This document shows positions 6,018-7,144 of a DNA stretch of 7,144 nt, piece by piece. The stretch covers positions 1 to 7,144 of the forward strand of contig CAIVHJ010000076.1 in NCBI GenBank assembly GCA_903905665.1, given 5' to 3'. The notes beneath the pieces were generated by a model, which was not told the origin of the DNA, ran no database searches, and saw nothing but the letters and a program-made list of their open reading frames with translations. The stretch is from an uncultured Phycisphaerales bacterium. Its GTDB lineage: Bacteria > Planctomycetota > Phycisphaerae > UBA1845 > CAIVHJ01. Position 1 is the stretch's first letter; every line of letters starts with the position of its first letter. The translations under genes were made by a program, and so were the position numbers.

Positions 6018-6053
6018 GGGCAGGTCATCGGCGTCCGTGCCGCCGATCTGCCC
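6018..6053. repeat. Strong bulged hairpin, 13 bp
   Basis: GGGCAG (6018-6023), a 3-base bulge GTC, and ATCGGCG (6027-6033) pair with CGCCGAT (6041-6047) and CTGCCC (6048-6053) around the loop TCCGTGC. It is the most stable-looking hairpin in this gap. One frame across it reads VIGVRAADLPKGPAEI, which looks protein-like, but a stop precedes it closely and no start is present. Confidence 0.6.
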
Positions 6054-6074
6054 AAGGGACCTGCGGAGATTCAG

Positions 6075-6145
6075 ACCCTCCCCTAACCCCTCCCTGAGAG
6101 GGAGGGGAGTTTATTGCACGCCTCCTGACGGGCGCGTCTCTGATA
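6075..6145 (+). repeat. 71-bp direct repeat, copy 1 (hairpin family B plus family C)
   Basis: Identical to 6229-6299. The first part contains CCCCTCCCT (6087-6095), loop GAG, AGGGAGGGG (6099-6107), the same 9-bp hairpin as at 2360-2380. The second part (from 6117) is a family C unit. The perfect identity points to a recent duplication of the compound unit or to gene conversion. Confidence 0.85.
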
Positions 6146-6181
6146 TTCCTCAATCCACAGTCCGCAATCCCAAATCATGCA

Positions 6182-6211
6182 CACGCTCCTTTACAGTCGC
6201 GTCTCTGATAA
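6182..6211 (+). repeat. 30-bp repeat family C, copy 3
   Basis: Matches copy 1 at 28 of 30 positions, with GGG replaced by AGT in the middle. It stands alone, without the preceding C-rich hairpin, between the two 71-bp repeats. Confidence 0.7.
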
Positions 6212-6228
6212 GTGTGAAGTGAGATAAT

Positions 6229-6299
6229 ACCCTCCCCTAACCCCTCCCTGAGAGGGAGGGGAGTTTATTGCACGCCTCCTGACGGGCGCGTCTCTGATA
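6229..6299 (+). repeat. 71-bp direct repeat, copy 2
   Basis: Perfect copy of 6075-6145, offset by 154 bp. It contains the CCCCTCCCT/AGGGAGGGG hairpin and a family C unit, and ends 79 bp before the queE start codon. Confidence 0.85.
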
Positions 6300-6378
6300 A
6301 AATGGTGGTGTGGTGGTGTTGGGAGGGCGGTGATAGACTGGATGGAACAGATACAGGAAATCGAAAACGGGTTTAGAC

Positions 6379-7026
6379 ATGCAGGAACGACTCCTCATAC
6401 ATGAAATCTACAAGAGCATTCAGGGGGAATCCTCGTGGGCGGGGTGGGGGTGCGTTTTTGTTCGATTGACGGGATGCCCCCTGCGTTGCCGTTACTGCGA
6501 CACGCCGCAAGCCTTTGACGGCGGTACGTGGATGACTGTGGACGAGATTGTATCGGCGGTCGTGGGGATGGGGGGCAAGTTGGTGGAGATCACGGGTGGT
6601 GAGCCGCTGATGCAACTTGCGTGTGGGGCGCTGGCGGCGGCCCTATTGGCGCGAGAATATACCGTGTTGTGCGAGACGTCGGGATCGCTGCCGATTGATC
6701 GTTTGCCCGATGGTGTGATTCGGATCATGGACATCAAGTGTCCGTCATCGGGAGAATCGCATCGAAACGACTGGGCGAACATCGACCGGCTCCAAGCGCG
6801 CGATGAGGTCAAGTTTGTGATCGGAGATCGGGAGGATTTCGACTGGGCAGCCGAAGTCATCGGTCGATATGGCTTAGATCGGCGCTGCACCGTACTATTG
6901 TCCCCCGTGCATGACCGGTGCGAACCGCGCCAATTAGTCGAGTGGATGCTGGAGAAGCAATTGCCGGTTCGGTTTCAGTTGCCGTTGCATAAAATCATCT
7001 GGGAACCGGAAGCGACAGGAGTGTGA
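6379..7026 (+). CDS. queE: 7-carboxy-7-deazaguanine synthase QueE (radical SAM)
   Basis: QueE rearranges 6-carboxy-5,6,7,8-tetrahydropterin to 7-carboxy-7-deazaguanine using S-adenosylmethionine, a [4Fe-4S] cluster and Mg2+, a step toward preQ0 and queuosine. The 215-residue protein has the family N-terminus HEIYKSIQGES (8-18), the cluster motif CX3CX2C at Cys33, Cys37 and Cys40 (CPLRCRYC), the SAM-contact ITGGEPL (71-77), DIKCPSSGE (118-126) and the C-terminal LPLHKIIW (201-208). The length fits the short QueE group. No alternative start exists in the short open stretch upstream. There is no good Shine-Dalgarno site near the ATG, so translation may start weakly or the message may be near-leaderless. 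queC follows after a single base, so the pair is an operon. Confidence 0.96.
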   Translation: MQERLLIHEIYKSIQGESSWAGWGCVFVRLTGCPLRCRYCDTPQAFDGGTWMTVDEIVSAVVGMGGKLVEITGGEPLMQLACGALAAALLAREYTVLCETSGSLPIDRLPDGVIRIMDIKCPSSGESHRNDWANIDRLQARDEVKFVIGDREDFDWAAEVIGRYGLDRRCTVLLSPVHDRCEPRQLVEWMLEKQLPVRFQLPLHKIIWEPEATGV

Positions 7027-7027
7027 G

Positions 7028-7144
7028 ATGAAACGAGCGATAGTATTGTTGTCGGGAGGGATGGATTCGGCGACGGCGGCGGCGGTTGCCAAAGAGCGAG
7101 GATTTGAGCTTTATGCGCTGAGTTTCGACTATGGTCAGCGACAC
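7028..7144 (+). CDS. queC: 7-cyano-7-deazaguanine (preQ0) synthase QueC, 3' end cut by window
   Basis: QueC uses ATP and ammonia to turn 7-carboxy-7-deazaguanine, the QueE product, into preQ0. Only the first 39 residues are present. They carry the PP-loop ATP-binding motif SGGMDS (9-14) after the strand MKRAIVLL, and the typical LSFDYGQRH (31-39) right at the window edge. AGGAG at 7017-7021 with a 6-base spacer supports the ATG at 7028. The start lies one base after the queE stop, consistent with coupled expression. Confidence 0.95.
   Translation, partial: MKRAIVLLSGGMDSATAAAVAKERGFELYALSFDYGQRH

Larger units (their letters stand above)
5489..6378. other. 890-bp intergenic region dense in short repeats
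   Basis: No credible gene lies here: open frames are short, on both strands, and follow the repeat units rather than coding statistics. The itemised contents are a stem-loop right after the upstream stop, two compact hairpins, a 16-bp tandem repeat, CACAGAGAT-type units, two copies of hairpin family A, a GTCGTT-rich simple stretch (about 5927-5960), four copies of a 30-bp unit ending CTCTGATA, a strong 13-bp bulged hairpin, and a perfect 71-bp direct repeat. The last ~75 bases before queE hold no recognisable promoter or preQ1 riboswitch. Confidence 0.75.

Noticed and set aside
5974..6300. CRISPR-like array from four 30-bp repeats
   Set aside because: Spacings are irregular (143, 65 and 89 bp between starts), two intervals contain other repeats, and there are no spacer-like unique segments of equal size or cas genes.
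6334..6378. Alternative upstream start for queE
   Set aside because: The frame is open only to a TAG at 6334 and contains no ATG, GTG or TTG before 6379.

Overview
The window is GC-rich bacterial chromosomal DNA with ordinary housekeeping-type genes separated by two long non-coding stretches packed with short hairpin repeats. The repeat types (hairpins around a C-rich CCCCTCCCT core, CCCCCTGC-TGGC-GCAGGGGG hairpins, CACAGAGAT-type tandem units) and the ParA C-terminal half (IRRNIKLAECPSHGMSIFDY) remind me of Planctomycetota or related environmental PVC/FCB lineages. That placement rests on memory and is tentative.

Layout: (1) 1-1285 (+), 3' part of a FabF-type beta-ketoacyl-ACP synthase with an intact Cys-His-His triad. 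(2) 1379-1753 (-), a small convergent HExxH metalloprotease-like protein. (3) 1754-2497, a 744-bp gap holding a nested inverted repeat, an imperfect tandem repeat, a stem-loop and a 157-bp mosaic of inverted C-rich hairpins, ending in the promoter and ribosome-binding site of the next gene. (4) 2498-3755 (+), a ParA/Soj-like ATPase overlapping by 20 bp a VanZ-like four-helix membrane protein; no parB is adjacent. (5) 3756-4033, mostly empty, with one doubtful small ORF. (6) 4034-5488 (+), a 484-residue protein of unknown function: four membrane helices forming an apparent internal duplication, then a TolB/WD40-like beta-propeller predicted outside the cytoplasm. (7) 5489-6378, 890 bp without a credible gene but with at least seven kinds of short repeat or hairpin, including a perfect 71-bp direct repeat. 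(8) 6379-7144 (+), queE followed one base later by the start of queC, which runs off the window.

Functionally the genes fall into separate units: fatty-acid or polyketide chain elongation (KAS), a parA-vanZ pair, a membrane/propeller protein of unknown role, and the 7-deazaguanine (queuosine precursor) pathway, where QueE makes 7-carboxy-7-deazaguanine and QueC converts it to preQ0. I see no convincing new defence or mobile system. The best candidates for something undescribed are the membrane-propeller gene, the parA-vanZ pair, and the dense mosaic of repeats that shares families between the two intergenic regions.
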